Shown here piece by piece: positions 9,292 through 16,958 of a DNA stretch of 64,000 bases; positions within the stretch are counted from its first letter, which is position 1, and every line of letters begins with the position of its first letter. The stretch is from positions 1 through 64,000 of the forward strand of contig NZ_NKTX01000003.1 of the NCBI RefSeq assembly GCF_003207815.1, written 5' to 3'. This DNA comes from Komagataeibacter oboediens. GTDB lineage: Bacteria; Pseudomonadota; Alphaproteobacteria; Acetobacterales; Acetobacteraceae. The position numbers were made by a program, and so were the translations under genes. The notes under the pieces are model-generated. The model was not told the origin of the DNA. It made no database searches and was given only the letters and a program-made list of their open reading frames with translations.

Positions 9292-10644
9292 TCAGTTCGT
9301 TTCCTGCTGCCGGGCCACGAAGTTTTCCAGCCAGTGAATGGTGTAGTCACCCTTGCGGAACTGGGGATCTTCCAGAATCCTGCGGTGCAGCGGAATGACC
9401 GTCTTGACCCCTTCGATCACGAATTCATCCAGTGCGCGGCGCATGCGCTCGATGGCTTCAAGCCGCGTGGGCGCACGCACGATCAGCTTGGCGATCATGC
9501 TGTCGTAATAGGGTGGCACGCGGTAGCCCGCATACAGCGCACTGTCGATTCGCACGCCCAGCCCACCCGGCGGGTGATAGACAGTGATCGTGCCCGGCGT
9601 GGGCATGAAGGTCTGCGGGTCTTCCGCATTGATGCGGCATTCGATCGCATGACCTGAAAACGTGATATCCGGCTGGCTGTAGCCAAGCGGCTCACCCGCC
9701 GCGATGCGGATCTGTTCGCGCACCAGGTCCACGTCGCACACCATTTCCGTCACCGGATGTTCCACCTGCAGGCGGGTGTTCATCTCGATGAAGCAGAACT
9801 GTCCGTCCTGGTACAGGAACTCCAGCGTGCCGGCGTTGCGGTAGCCGAGCTTGGTCAGGGCGGAGGTGGCGATCGTGCCGATTTCGTCACGCTGCTTTGC
9901 CGTCAGCGCGGGCGAGCCCGCCTCTTCCAGCAGCTTCTGGTGACGGCGCTGGAGCGAGCAGTCACGTTCGCCATAATGCACGACGTTGCCATGCGTGTCG
10001 GCCATGATCTGCAGTTCGATGTGGCGCGGCTTGTCGAGGTATTTTTCCAGATACACCTCGTCATTGCCAAAGGCGGCGCGGGCTTCGGTGCGGGCGACGC
10101 TCCATGCTTCCTCAAGGTCGGCCTCGGTGGGGGCGACCTTCATGCCGCGACCGCCGCCGCCGGCAGCCGCCTTGATCAGCACGGGATAGCCGACCCTTGC
10201 CGCCACTTCACGTGCCTGTTCAAGGTTTTCCAGCGCGCCATCCGATCCGGGGACCAGCGGCACGCCCAGCGCCTTCATGGTGGTCTTGGCGGTGATCTTG
10301 TCACCCATCATGCGGATATGTTCCGCCGTCGGCCCGATGAAGGTGATGCCGTGGGCTTCGACCGTTTCCGCGAAATCGGCGTTTTCCGACAGGAAGCCGT
10401 AACCGGGATGGATCGCATCCGCACCGGTAATGGTGGCGGCCGACAGGATGGCCGCGACATTAAGATACGAGTCGCGGCTGGCTGGCGGCCCGATACACAC
10501 GGCTTCATCCGCCAGGCGGACATACATGGCGTCCGTGTCGGCCGTGGAATGCACGGCAACGGTCCGGATACCCAGTTCGCGACAGGCCCGCAGGATGCGC
10601 AGGGCGATCTCGCCACGATTGGCAATGAGGATCTTGGAAAACAT
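9292..10644 (-). CDS. accC: Biotin carboxylase subunit of acetyl-CoA carboxylase
   Basis: A 450-residue ATP-grasp enzyme that carboxylates biotin on AccB with bicarbonate and ATP, the first step of fatty acid synthesis. The N-terminal [18 protein letters not shown] is the biotin carboxylase signature. The Gly-rich ATP loop [11 protein letters not shown] lies near residue 160, and [16 protein letters not shown] holds metal and catalytic residues. Length matches E. coli AccC (449). The start overlaps the accB stop by one base (TAATG), indicating translational coupling in an aroQ-accB-accC operon. The bidirectional terminator at 9224-9260 ends the operon. Confidence 0.97.
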   Translation of the reverse strand: MFSKILIANRGEIALRILRACRELGIRTVAVHSTADTDAMYVRLADEAVCIGPPASRDSYLNVAAILSAATITGADAIHPGYGFLSENADFAETVEAHGITFIGPTAEHIRMMGDKITAKTTMKALGVPLVPGSDGALENLEQAREVAARVGYPVLIKAAAGGGGRGMKVAPTEADLEEAWSVARTEARAAFGNDEVYLEKYLDKPRHIELQIMADTHGNVVHYGERDCSLQRRHQKLLEEAGSPALTAKQRDEIGTIATSALTKLGYRNAGTLEFLYQDGQFCFIEMNTRLQVEHPVTEMVCDVDLVREQIRIAAGEPLGYSQPDITFSGHAIECRINAEDPQTFMPTPGTITVYHPPGGLGVRIDSALYAGYRVPPYYDSMIAKLIVRAPTRLEAIERMRRALDEFVIEGVKTVIPLHRRILEDPQFRKGDYTIHWLENFVARQQETN

Positions 10645-11108
10645 TACTCTATGATGACCAGCGCTTCGCCAAATTCGACCGGGTCGCCCGACTGCACCAG
10701 AATCTTGCTCACGGTGCCGGCGCGCGGGGCCTTGATCTGGTTGAAGGTCTTCATCGCCTCGATCAGCAGCAGCGTCTGGCCCGCGCTGACCTGCTGGCCT
10801 TCGGTGATGAATGGCGGGGAAGACGGGTCGGGCGCCAGATAGGCGACACCCACCATCGGGCTGGTTACGGCGCCGGGGTGCTTGGCCGGATCGGTGACCG
10901 TTGGGGTCACAGGCGTCGCAGGTGCCACGGGGATGGGCGCGGCGGCCACGGGGGCCGGGGCCGGCACGGCGTGGGCGACCGGTGCTGCCGCGCGGACAAC
11001 ACGGATGCGGTTGTCCTTTTCCGCGATCTCGATTTCGGTCAGGCCGGTATCGGTCAGAATTTCAGCCAATGCCCGAATGGCATCCGCATCCACGAGCAGT
11101 CGGCTCAT
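10644..11108 (-). CDS. accB: Biotin carboxyl carrier protein of acetyl-CoA carboxylase
   Basis: A 154-residue protein: an N-terminal helical part, an Ala/Pro-rich linker (about 50-80) and a C-terminal biotinyl domain. The biotinylation motif reads EAMKTF near residue 120, with Lys as the attachment site; E. coli has EAMKMM. ATG 11108 is chosen because it overlaps the aroQ stop as ATGA, typical of coupled genes, and starts directly with the conserved helical domain ([20 protein letters not shown]). It carries biotin between AccC and the AccAD carboxyltransferase, whose genes are not in the window. Confidence 0.95.
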   Translation of the reverse strand: MSRLLVDADAIRALAEILTDTGLTEIEIAEKDNRIRVVRAAAPVAHAVPAPAPVAAAPIPVAPATPVTPTVTDPAKHPGAVTSPMVGVAYLAPDPSSPPFITEGQQVSAGQTLLLIEAMKTFNQIKAPRAGTVSKILVQSGDPVEFGEALVIIE

Positions 11109-11560
11109 TGATCGTCCTCGTCCAGAATCATGTCTGTCATGGCCTGAAGCGCAAGAGCATACCCCCGTACGCCCAGCCCGCATATGACGCCAATGGCGGC
11201 ACGGGAGACGTAGGAGTGATGACGGAAGGCTTCACGGCGGTGAATGTTGGAAATGTGCACCTCGATCACAGGCAGATCAACGGCAAGAAGCGCGTCAAGG
11301 ATTGCAACCGAAGTGTGGGAATAGGCCGCCGGATTGATGATGATGCCGCGTGCGCGGCCCCGGCATTCCTGTATCCATGAAACGAGTTCCCCCTCCCCAT
11401 TGGTCTGGCGGAAGTCGATGGCCACATCCAGGCGTTCGGCGGCCTGGACACAGACCTGTTCCACGTCATCCAGGGTGGCGTGACCATAAACCTCGGGCTG
11501 TCGCAGTCCGAGCATGTTCAGGTTGGGGCCGTTCAGCACGGCAATGAGAGGGCGCTCCAT
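11105..11560 (-). CDS. aroQ: Type II 3-dehydroquinate dehydratase
   Basis: A 151-residue cytosolic enzyme of the shikimate pathway converting 3-dehydroquinate to 3-dehydroshikimate. NGPNLNMLGLRQPEVYG is the family signature with the catalytic Tyr. IINPAAYSHTSVAILDAL has the substrate-binding Asn and a His, and EVHISNIHRREAFRHHS has the catalytic His. ATG 11560 fits the family length (about 145-150) better than the in-frame GTG at 11578. It overlaps accB by 4 bp (ATGA). The aroQ-accB-accC order is conserved in alphaproteobacteria. The gene is divergent from the RlpA-like gene. Confidence 0.96.
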   Translation of the reverse strand: MERPLIAVLNGPNLNMLGLRQPEVYGHATLDDVEQVCVQAAERLDVAIDFRQTNGEGELVSWIQECRGRARGIIINPAAYSHTSVAILDALLAVDLPVIEVHISNIHRREAFRHHSYVSRAAIGVICGLGVRGYALALQAMTDMILDEDDQ

Positions 11561-11711
11561 GATGCACGCGCCTAGCACGCCCGCCGCCCGGTTCCAAGTC
11601 CGATCATGGCAGGTGTGGCGTACATGCCCCCTTCAGCACCCGTGCCGGGGTGGTATCGGGAGATATGACGCTATTGGTATGATATCGGCGTCCCACATGT
11701 TATGGGGGGGC

Positions 11712-12254
11712 ATGACAGGATATCCCGATCAGCCGCATGCTGGCGTGGGGATGGGTCGCGGCGCGGCGCGGTTTGCGTGGCCGGTGGTTGTGGCGTGTCT
11801 CATGCTGGCGGCATCCGGCGCCGTGCAGGTGGCCTGTGCCGCGGTCAGGCATGGCGCGGTCATGGGGCGGCACGGTGGGCGTGGCGTCGTACGTCGGCCT
11901 CCTGCCATGACACACGTCCCCGCACACTGGAGCCAGCACGGGCTGGCCAGCTGGTACGGCACCGGCCGGCAGCTGGGCCACACCTCGGCATCGGGCGAAA
12001 TGTTTGATCCCGGTGCGCTGACCGCAGCCCATCCCCAGCTGCCACTTGGCACGCGGGTGCTGGTGTCCTCGCGCCAGACGGGGCGTTCGGTCGTGGTCAG
12101 GGTGAATGACCGGGGGCCCTATCACGGCCACCGCATCCTCGATCTGTCGCCCGAGGCGGCGCGCCAGCTGGGCATGATGGGTAGGGGGACCACGCAGGTC
12201 GATGTCCGGCCCCTGCCGGGTGATGAGGAAGAAGTGGCCAGCGCGCCGCGCTGA
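11712..12254 (+). CDS. RlpA-like septal ring lytic transglycosylase (DPBB domain only)
   Basis: About 180 residues. After a basic N-terminus and a hydrophobic segment (FAWPVVVACLMLAASGAV) comes the RlpA double-psi beta-barrel domain. It shows GLASWYGTGRQLGHTSASGE and, later, VRVNDRGPYHGHRILDLS, the motif carrying the catalytic Asp of RlpA enzymes. These cleave denuded glycan strands at the division septum. No SPOR domain is present, so it is a short version. The signal is not clearly a lipobox. The start is uncertain: ATG 11697, 11712 and 11751 are all in frame, and none has an ideal Shine-Dalgarno (a G-run directly abuts 11712). Confidence 0.83.
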   Translation: MTGYPDQPHAGVGMGRGAARFAWPVVVACLMLAASGAVQVACAAVRHGAVMGRHGGRGVVRRPPAMTHVPAHWSQHGLASWYGTGRQLGHTSASGEMFDPGALTAAHPQLPLGTRVLVSSRQTGRSVVVRVNDRGPYHGHRILDLSPEAARQLGMMGRGTTQVDVRPLPGDEEEVASAPR

Positions 12255-12270
12255 AGCTGTCCCGGCCTGA

Positions 12271-13323
12271 TTACAGGCTCTGGTGCTTGGTCCAGCCTTC
12301 CATGGTCTTTTCGGGCGCGCAGCGCAGTTTCATCTCGATTTCCAGCCCGGCATTCAGTTCGGCGCCGAGCAGCACGACATATGCCGAGACATAGAACCAC
12401 ATCATGATGGCGATGAACGCGCCCAGCGGCCCGTACGTGGCGCTGTAGCCCGCGATATGGCTGACATAATAGGAAAATCCCGCCGACGACAGCAGCCACA
12501 GCAGCGTCGCCCCCACCGATCCGGGCAGGATGCAGCGCCAGTATGTATGGGGCCGGTTGGGGCCGAAGCGGTACAGCAGGGAACACAACGACAGCACGAA
12601 CAGCAGCATGAGCAGCGGCCCGCCCATGTGTACCAGCAGTTCGACCGACCCCGGCGGGGGAGCAAGCGACAGCCGCTGCGGCAGGTAGTCCAGCAGGAAC
12701 GGCAGCGCCACCATCAGGGCCAGTGTCAGGATCCCGCCGCAGATCGAACAGAACGTAAGTCCCATGCCCATGGCCTGGAACCGCAGGAAGCTGCGTGTTT
12801 CCGGTGTGTTGTAGGCGACGTTCATGGCCATGATCAGCGACCGCGTGGCGGCCGAAGCCGACCATGTGGCGATGGTGGTCGATATGATCAGGTTGAGCGT
12901 AAGCGATGAATGCGATTCGGCCACCAGCAGGTGGATGCGGTCCCCGATCATGTCATAGGCGGATGGCGGCAGCAGGTTGCGCAGGACCACCAGCTGGGGT
13001 TCCACCGTCTGCGGATCGAACAACAGGCCGTACAGGGAGATAAGCGTACTCATGGCCGGAAACAGCGACAGGGTGGCATAGAACGCGCACCCCGCCGCAG
13101 CCAGCGTGATCTGATCGGATACGATGTTGCGGGCGACCTGTTGCGCCACCTTCTTGACCTGCTGCATGGAAAACTGCGGCAGGCAGTGCGCAGGCGGTGG
13201 AATGTCCGTCATATCGATTTCGGGAGAAGAGGAACCAATCAAGGGGCGCTTCGTGTCCTGTTTACGGTCATGAATGGGCAGGCCGGCCATTGGGGCGGCA
13301 TGTGTATATTGTGCCACGATCAT
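12271..13323 (-). CDS. YihY/BrkB family inner-membrane protein
   Basis: A 350-residue protein whose body matches the YihY/UPF0761 (BrkB) family, once mislabelled RNase BN. AAGCAFYATLSLFPAMSTLI is the N-terminal family motif in TM1. About six TM segments follow, with GAFIAIMMWFYVSAYVVLLG and GAELNAGLE near the C-terminus as in homologues. Its biochemical role is unsettled in the family. GTG/ATG choice: ATG 13323 has AAGG about 5 nt upstream and is preferred, although the conserved part begins only near residue 53, and ATG 13212 is an alternative. The gene converges on the RlpA-like gene, with only 16 bp between stops. Confidence 0.85.
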   Translation of the reverse strand: MIVAQYTHAAPMAGLPIHDRKQDTKRPLIGSSSPEIDMTDIPPPAHCLPQFSMQQVKKVAQQVARNIVSDQITLAAAGCAFYATLSLFPAMSTLISLYGLLFDPQTVEPQLVVLRNLLPPSAYDMIGDRIHLLVAESHSSLTLNLIISTTIATWSASAATRSLIMAMNVAYNTPETRSFLRFQAMGMGLTFCSICGGILTLALMVALPFLLDYLPQRLSLAPPPGSVELLVHMGGPLLMLLFVLSLCSLLYRFGPNRPHTYWRCILPGSVGATLLWLLSSAGFSYYVSHIAGYSATYGPLGAFIAIMMWFYVSAYVVLLGAELNAGLEIEMKLRCAPEKTMEGWTKHQSL

Positions 13324-13389
13324 GTGACCTTAGATGAAAAACTTCCCCAGGGGATGATTTTTCTATTGCGTCACGCGCGTATTGTCCGC

Positions 13390-13594
13390 ATATGCGCTCC
13401 CTACGCAACAACGCACGTGCCACTGGCCCTCTGAGGTTACGCAACGACGTCAAGCGTTCTGGCAATCGGGCCACCACAGGGTGGGGGTCCTTAATTGGTC
13501 GCTGGTCCGTTAGACCGTTTCGCAACATCTGTCCGTTTGTGCAATTCCAGAATTGTGTTCATCCGGGCGGCAGTACAGAAGGGATTTGGGTGCG
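13390..13594 (+). promoter_or_regulatory. Long leader of the ornithine decarboxylase gene; candidate structured RNA
   Basis: About 270 bp separate the BrkB start from the decarboxylase start without a credible gene. The downstream part can form several hairpins, for example CCACC-aca-GGGTGG near 13472-13486 and GGTC-cgtta-GACC near 13507-13519. Alphaproteobacterial ornithine decarboxylase genes are known to carry the speF leader RNA motif. I could not confirm that consensus by eye, so this is only a candidate. Confidence 0.35.
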
Positions 13595-14725
13595 ATGACT
13601 CCCAAAATCGCTCGTTATCTGGCTGAGCAGTCTCCTGCTACGCCATGCCTTGTCGTTGACGTTGACCGGGTGGAGGAACGCTATCGCGCACTGCGCGAGG
13701 CGCTGCCGCTTGCCCGGATCTATTATGCGGTCAAGGCCAATCCCGCCCGGGAAATCCTGACCCGCCTCGTGGGGCTGGGTTCGGCGTTCGACGCCGCGTC
13801 GTGGGAAGAAATCTCCATGTGCCTTGACGCGGGTGCGCGTGCGGCGGACATTTCCTTTGGCAACACGGTCAAGAAGGCATCCAACATCGCCCGCGCCTTT
13901 TCTGCTGGCGTGGACATGTTCGCCTTCGACTGTGTGGAAGAACTGGAAAAGCTGGCCCGCCATGCGCCGGGTTCGCGTGTCTACTGCCGCCTGATCGTGG
14001 AAAACGAAGGTGCCGACTGGCCGCTGTCGCGCAAGTTCGGCACGACGCTGGACAATGCGCGTGACCTCATGCTGCGCGCCCGTGACCTTGGTCTGGACCC
14101 GTATGGCCTGTCCTTCCATGTGGGCAGCCAGCAGACGGAAACCGGCGCGTACGAAGCCGCCATCGCACGGGTGGGCATGCTGTTCACCGACCTGAAGGCG
14201 GCGGGGCTTGACCTGCGCATGGTTAACCTGGGCGGTGGGTTCCCCATCCGGTACCGCGACGACGTGCCGGGCATCGACAGCTTTGCGCTGGCGATCAGCC
14301 ACGCCATGACGGAGCATTTTGGCAACGACCTGCCGGAAATGATTGTCGAGCCGGGCCGCTTCATCGTGGGTGACGCCGGTGTGGTGTCGTCCGAGGTGGT
14401 GCTGGTCAGCCGTCGCGGCATCGATGACGGTGTGCGCTGGGTCTATCTTGATATCGGGCGTTTTGGCGGCCTGGCGGAAACCGAGGGTGAAGCGATCCGC
14501 TACGGCATCCGCACCCCGCATGACGGTATGGCGACCGGACCTGTCGCCATTGCCGGTCCGACCTGCGATGGTGCGGACATCATGTATGAAAAGACCCCCT
14601 ATGACCTGCCGCTGGGGCTGGAGTCGGGGGACCGGATCGAACTGCTGTCCACCGGGGCGTATGTCTCGACCTACTGCTCGACCGGGTTCAATGGCCTGAA
14701 GCCGATCCAGGAACATTATATCTGA
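13595..14725 (+). CDS. Ornithine/lysine decarboxylase, alanine racemase-fold (type III PLP) family
   Basis: A 376-residue PLP enzyme that decarboxylates ornithine (and possibly lysine) to putrescine (cadaverine), feeding polyamine synthesis. IYYAVKANP holds the PLP lysine, SFHVGSQQ the pyridine-stacking His, NLGGGFP the phosphate loop and VEPGRFIVG the EPGR motif. GPTCDGADIMYE carries the catalytic Cys-Asp of eukaryote-like ornithine decarboxylases. Length equals typical alphaproteobacterial enzymes of this type (about 377). ATG 13595 is chosen because the conserved N-terminus (TPCLVVDVDRVEERY) follows closely. The substrate range between ornithine and lysine cannot be settled from sequence reading. 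Confidence 0.9.
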   Translation: MTPKIARYLAEQSPATPCLVVDVDRVEERYRALREALPLARIYYAVKANPAREILTRLVGLGSAFDAASWEEISMCLDAGARAADISFGNTVKKASNIARAFSAGVDMFAFDCVEELEKLARHAPGSRVYCRLIVENEGADWPLSRKFGTTLDNARDLMLRARDLGLDPYGLSFHVGSQQTETGAYEAAIARVGMLFTDLKAAGLDLRMVNLGGGFPIRYRDDVPGIDSFALAISHAMTEHFGNDLPEMIVEPGRFIVGDAGVVSSEVVLVSRRGIDDGVRWVYLDIGRFGGLAETEGEAIRYGIRTPHDGMATGPVAIAGPTCDGADIMYEKTPYDLPLGLESGDRIELLSTGAYVSTYCSTGFNGLKPIQEHYI

Positions 14726-14844
14726 TACGCCATTTCCCTGACCGGGGGCTGGCAATGCAGGGCGGCGGGATGAAGGTCTTGCCGCCCTTCGCATATCGGG
14801 GGAATACACACGGCAGGTTCAATCATGCCGGAGGTGTCGTTCCC

Positions 14845-15237
14845 GTGTCCTTTTTCCCAATGCTGCGCATGCTTGGCCTGTCCGCCATCCTGTCCGGTGT
14901 GGCTGTGGCGCAGGCCTGTGCTGCGCCTGCGCTGGTGCATTCCGAACCTGCGGCAGGGCAGCGGGTCGCTGCGGGCAACGTTGCCCTGAAACTGTCGTTC
15001 GACACCGTGATCGACCCGTTCCGCGCGCGCCTGCTGCTGCTTGGTCCCAGCGGCGTGCCACAACTATTGCCCGCATCGCCCATTGATGATGAACAGCAGT
15101 CCATTGCCACGAACGTGGCGCTGACGCCGGGGCATTATGTTTTGCACTGGCGCATGCGGGCCAGGACCGGCGACCCGGTGCAGGGGACGCTGCCGTTTGA
15201 TGTGGGCGCCCCCGCAGCACCCGTTACGGCCAGATAG
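14845..15237 (+). CDS. CopC-domain periplasmic protein
   Basis: About 130 residues: a signal peptide (MLRMLGLSAILSGVAVAQAC, cleaved near ACA/AP) followed by a CopC-like beta-sandwich beginning PALVHSEPAAGQRVA. It ends with GHYVLHWRMRARTGDPVQG, the usual CopC C-terminal motif (W-x-V/M-x-S-x-D-G-H-x-x-x-G). CopC proteins bind periplasmic copper and often pair with CopD; no copD is adjacent. Candidate copper His residues exist (His in VHSEP and GHYVLHW), but full site occupancy cannot be judged. GTG 14845 is proposed because GGAGG (14830-14834) precedes it by 10 nt; an ATG at 14755 would add a non-signal-like extension. Confidence 0.75.
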   Translation: MSFFPMLRMLGLSAILSGVAVAQACAAPALVHSEPAAGQRVAAGNVALKLSFDTVIDPFRARLLLLGPSGVPQLLPASPIDDEQQSIATNVALTPGHYVLHWRMRARTGDPVQGTLPFDVGAPAAPVTAR

Positions 15238-15270
15238 GCAAGCCAGCATGAAAGATTGACAAACAGGAAT

Positions 15271-15350
15271 AAAAGTTTTTGGGCGCCGCATTTTTTCAAA
15301 AAGGCGGCGTTCTTCGAAGCTTTTTGAAAAAAGCTTCACCCAAAAACTTC
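15271..15350. repeat. Dispersed palindromic repeat, copy 1
   Basis: An outer arm AAGTTTTTGGG (15273-15283) pairs exactly with CCCAAAAACTT (15339-15349). Inside are two hairpins: GCCGC..TTTTT / AAAAA..GCGGC (15285-15308) and GAAGCTTTTT-ga-AAAAAGCTTC (15316-15337). The whole forms a three-way junction. It lies between the convergent CopC-like gene and ccmB. Three related copies are at 20815, 36594 and 63643. Confidence 0.88.
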
Positions 15351-15357
15351 TCTTTTT

Positions 15358-16038
15358 TTATTCCACAGCGGCCCGCAGCCCGGCCCCTGCCGCCAGCGGG
15401 CACAGGGGAATTGCCGCCGCCAGAAAGGCGCCCAGCAGTTCAAGGTCCGGCCCCCATGACAGGCCGGTCTGGGCCGCATCCAGCGCCGCCGCGCCAAAAA
15501 TCAGCGCGGGCGTGGTCAGCGGCAGCACCAGCAGTGGCAGCAGCACGCCGCCCCGCCGCGCGCCCAGCACCACCGACGCCGCCATCCCTCCGATCAGCGA
15601 CAGGATCAGCGTGCCAAGGAACAGCCCGGTCAGCAGCACCACCATGCTGCCCGAAGGCATGCCCAGCATGATGGCCAGCGGCCCCGCCGCCAGCAGCAGC
15701 GGCAGGCCGGTGGTCAGCCAGTGGGCCATCATTTTCGCCAGCGCGATGAGGGAGGCGGGCAGGCCGGTCATGAGCAGCTGGTCCAGTGACCCGTCCTCCA
15801 GCTCCGCCCCGAACAGGCGGTCCAGAGGTAGAAGGGCGGCCAGCAGCGCGCAGACCCAGACAATGCCCGGCGCCATGCGGCGCAGCAGTTCGGGCGAGGG
15901 GCCAAGCGCCAGCGGGAACAGCGCGCCCGCAAGGATGAAGAACAGCACGGCGCCCAGCGTATCTGCCCCATGGCGCAGCGCAAGCCGCAGGTCACGTTCC
16001 AGAATGGCCATGATGAGGGAGGGAATCTGGAATTTCAC
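15358..16038 (-). CDS. ccmB: Heme exporter protein B (cytochrome c maturation permease)
   Basis: A 226-residue membrane protein with six TM segments, the permease of the CcmAB transporter in system I cytochrome c biogenesis. The N-terminus AILERDLRLALRHGADTLG and the motif LFGAELEDGSLDQLLMTGLP match CcmB well. GTG 16038 overlaps the ccmA stop (GTGA) and has GAGG about 10 nt upstream, so coupling supports it; an ATG at 16011 is an alternative. The stop lies within the T-rich flank of repeat copy 1. No ccmC-I genes follow in the window. Confidence 0.93.
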   Translation of the reverse strand: MKFQIPSLIMAILERDLRLALRHGADTLGAVLFFILAGALFPLALGPSPELLRRMAPGIVWVCALLAALLPLDRLFGAELEDGSLDQLLMTGLPASLIALAKMMAHWLTTGLPLLLAAGPLAIMLGMPSGSMVVLLTGLFLGTLILSLIGGMAASVVLGARRGGVLLPLLVLPLTTPALIFGAAALDAAQTGLSWGPDLELLGAFLAAAIPLCPLAAGAGLRAAVE

Positions 16039-16679
16039 AGCAGGTCGTCCTCGGGGAAATCCTCCATCGGTTGCGGGATGTCGGATTCGTTCAGGCCCGG
16101 CAGCGCCAGCGTGCGGGCATTGGGAAGGGGCAGGGGAACGTGGGTGGTTGCAATCACAATTCCGCCAGCCTGCCGATGTGCCGCGAACAGGCCGCCCAGC
16201 AGGTCCATCGTGTTGATGTCCAGCCCCAGGCTGGGTTCATCCAGCAGCCACAGCGGCGCCTGCGCCAGCAGGACGCGCGCCAGTGCCGCGCGTCGTTTCT
16301 GTCCCGCCGACAGCATGCGCGCGGGCAGGTCGGCCAGTCCGGAAATATTAAGCGATTTCATGCACAAATCGGGATTCCCGCCACTTGCGCGGGCCGCCAG
16401 CGTCAGGTTTTCGCGCAGTGTCAGCCCCAGCTTCAGCGCGTCCTGATGACCCAGATAGGCCACCCGTCCGGCATGCTGGCTGCGATCGGCCAGCGCATCG
16501 ACGCCGGACCACAGGACATGGCCGCCTTCAGGTTTGCGCAAACCCGCAAGCACACGTAGCAAAGTGGACTTGCCCGCGCCATTTGGCCCGGTCAGGAGCA
16601 GCGCATCACCCGCATCCAGCGTAAAGCCGACACGGTCCAGAACCAGCCGTTCACCGCGGAAAACCGATATATTTTCCAC
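16035..16679 (-). CDS. ccmA: Heme exporter ATP-binding protein (cytochrome c maturation)
   Basis: A 214-residue or slightly longer ABC ATPase of the CcmABCD complex, which releases holo-CcmE. GPNGAGKSTLLRVLAG is Walker A, MLSAGQKRRAALARVLL the signature loop, PLWLLDEPSLGLD Walker B and IVIATTHVPLP the switch His. The short ABC domain without other parts is typical of CcmA. The listed start is GTG 16679, which lacks a Shine-Dalgarno. Homologues have a few residues more, and the frame is open upstream (PLLEVENISVFRGERL). A GGAGG (16728-16732 on this strand) lies 9 nt before an in-frame ATT, so a rare ATT start is possible. Confidence 0.9.
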   Translation of the reverse strand: MENISVFRGERLVLDRVGFTLDAGDALLLTGPNGAGKSTLLRVLAGLRKPEGGHVLWSGVDALADRSQHAGRVAYLGHQDALKLGLTLRENLTLAARASGGNPDLCMKSLNISGLADLPARMLSAGQKRRAALARVLLAQAPLWLLDEPSLGLDINTMDLLGGLFAAHRQAGGIVIATTHVPLPLPNARTLALPGLNESDIPQPMEDFPEDDLL

Positions 16680-16958
16680 TTCCAGCAGGGGGCGGCCGGG
16701 GGGAGTAAAGGCAGGAATGACAGAAATCCTCCGATCGGTGGGTGATGGGACAGGCGGGCGGAAAAAAACGCCTGCTCCCGCTTTCTTGTTACCGGCTCCA
16801 GCTTGTGTCGCAACCGCGTCCGGGTATGTTCTACCCCCGTTGGGAGATCAAGCAGGTTGTCCCCGACAAGGCCGCAAATCCCGCGCCATGGAAGTGGGGC
16901 AGGGAAAAACGGTCATACGGGACGATCCGTTGCTGATGCCTCGGAGGAAACAAAGCCA

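Noticed and set aside
15271-15350. Repeat copy 1 considered as a plain terminator
   Set aside because: Its two hairpins and pairing outer arms recur at three other loci, once beside a normal terminator, so it is a distinct element, though it could still terminate transcription.
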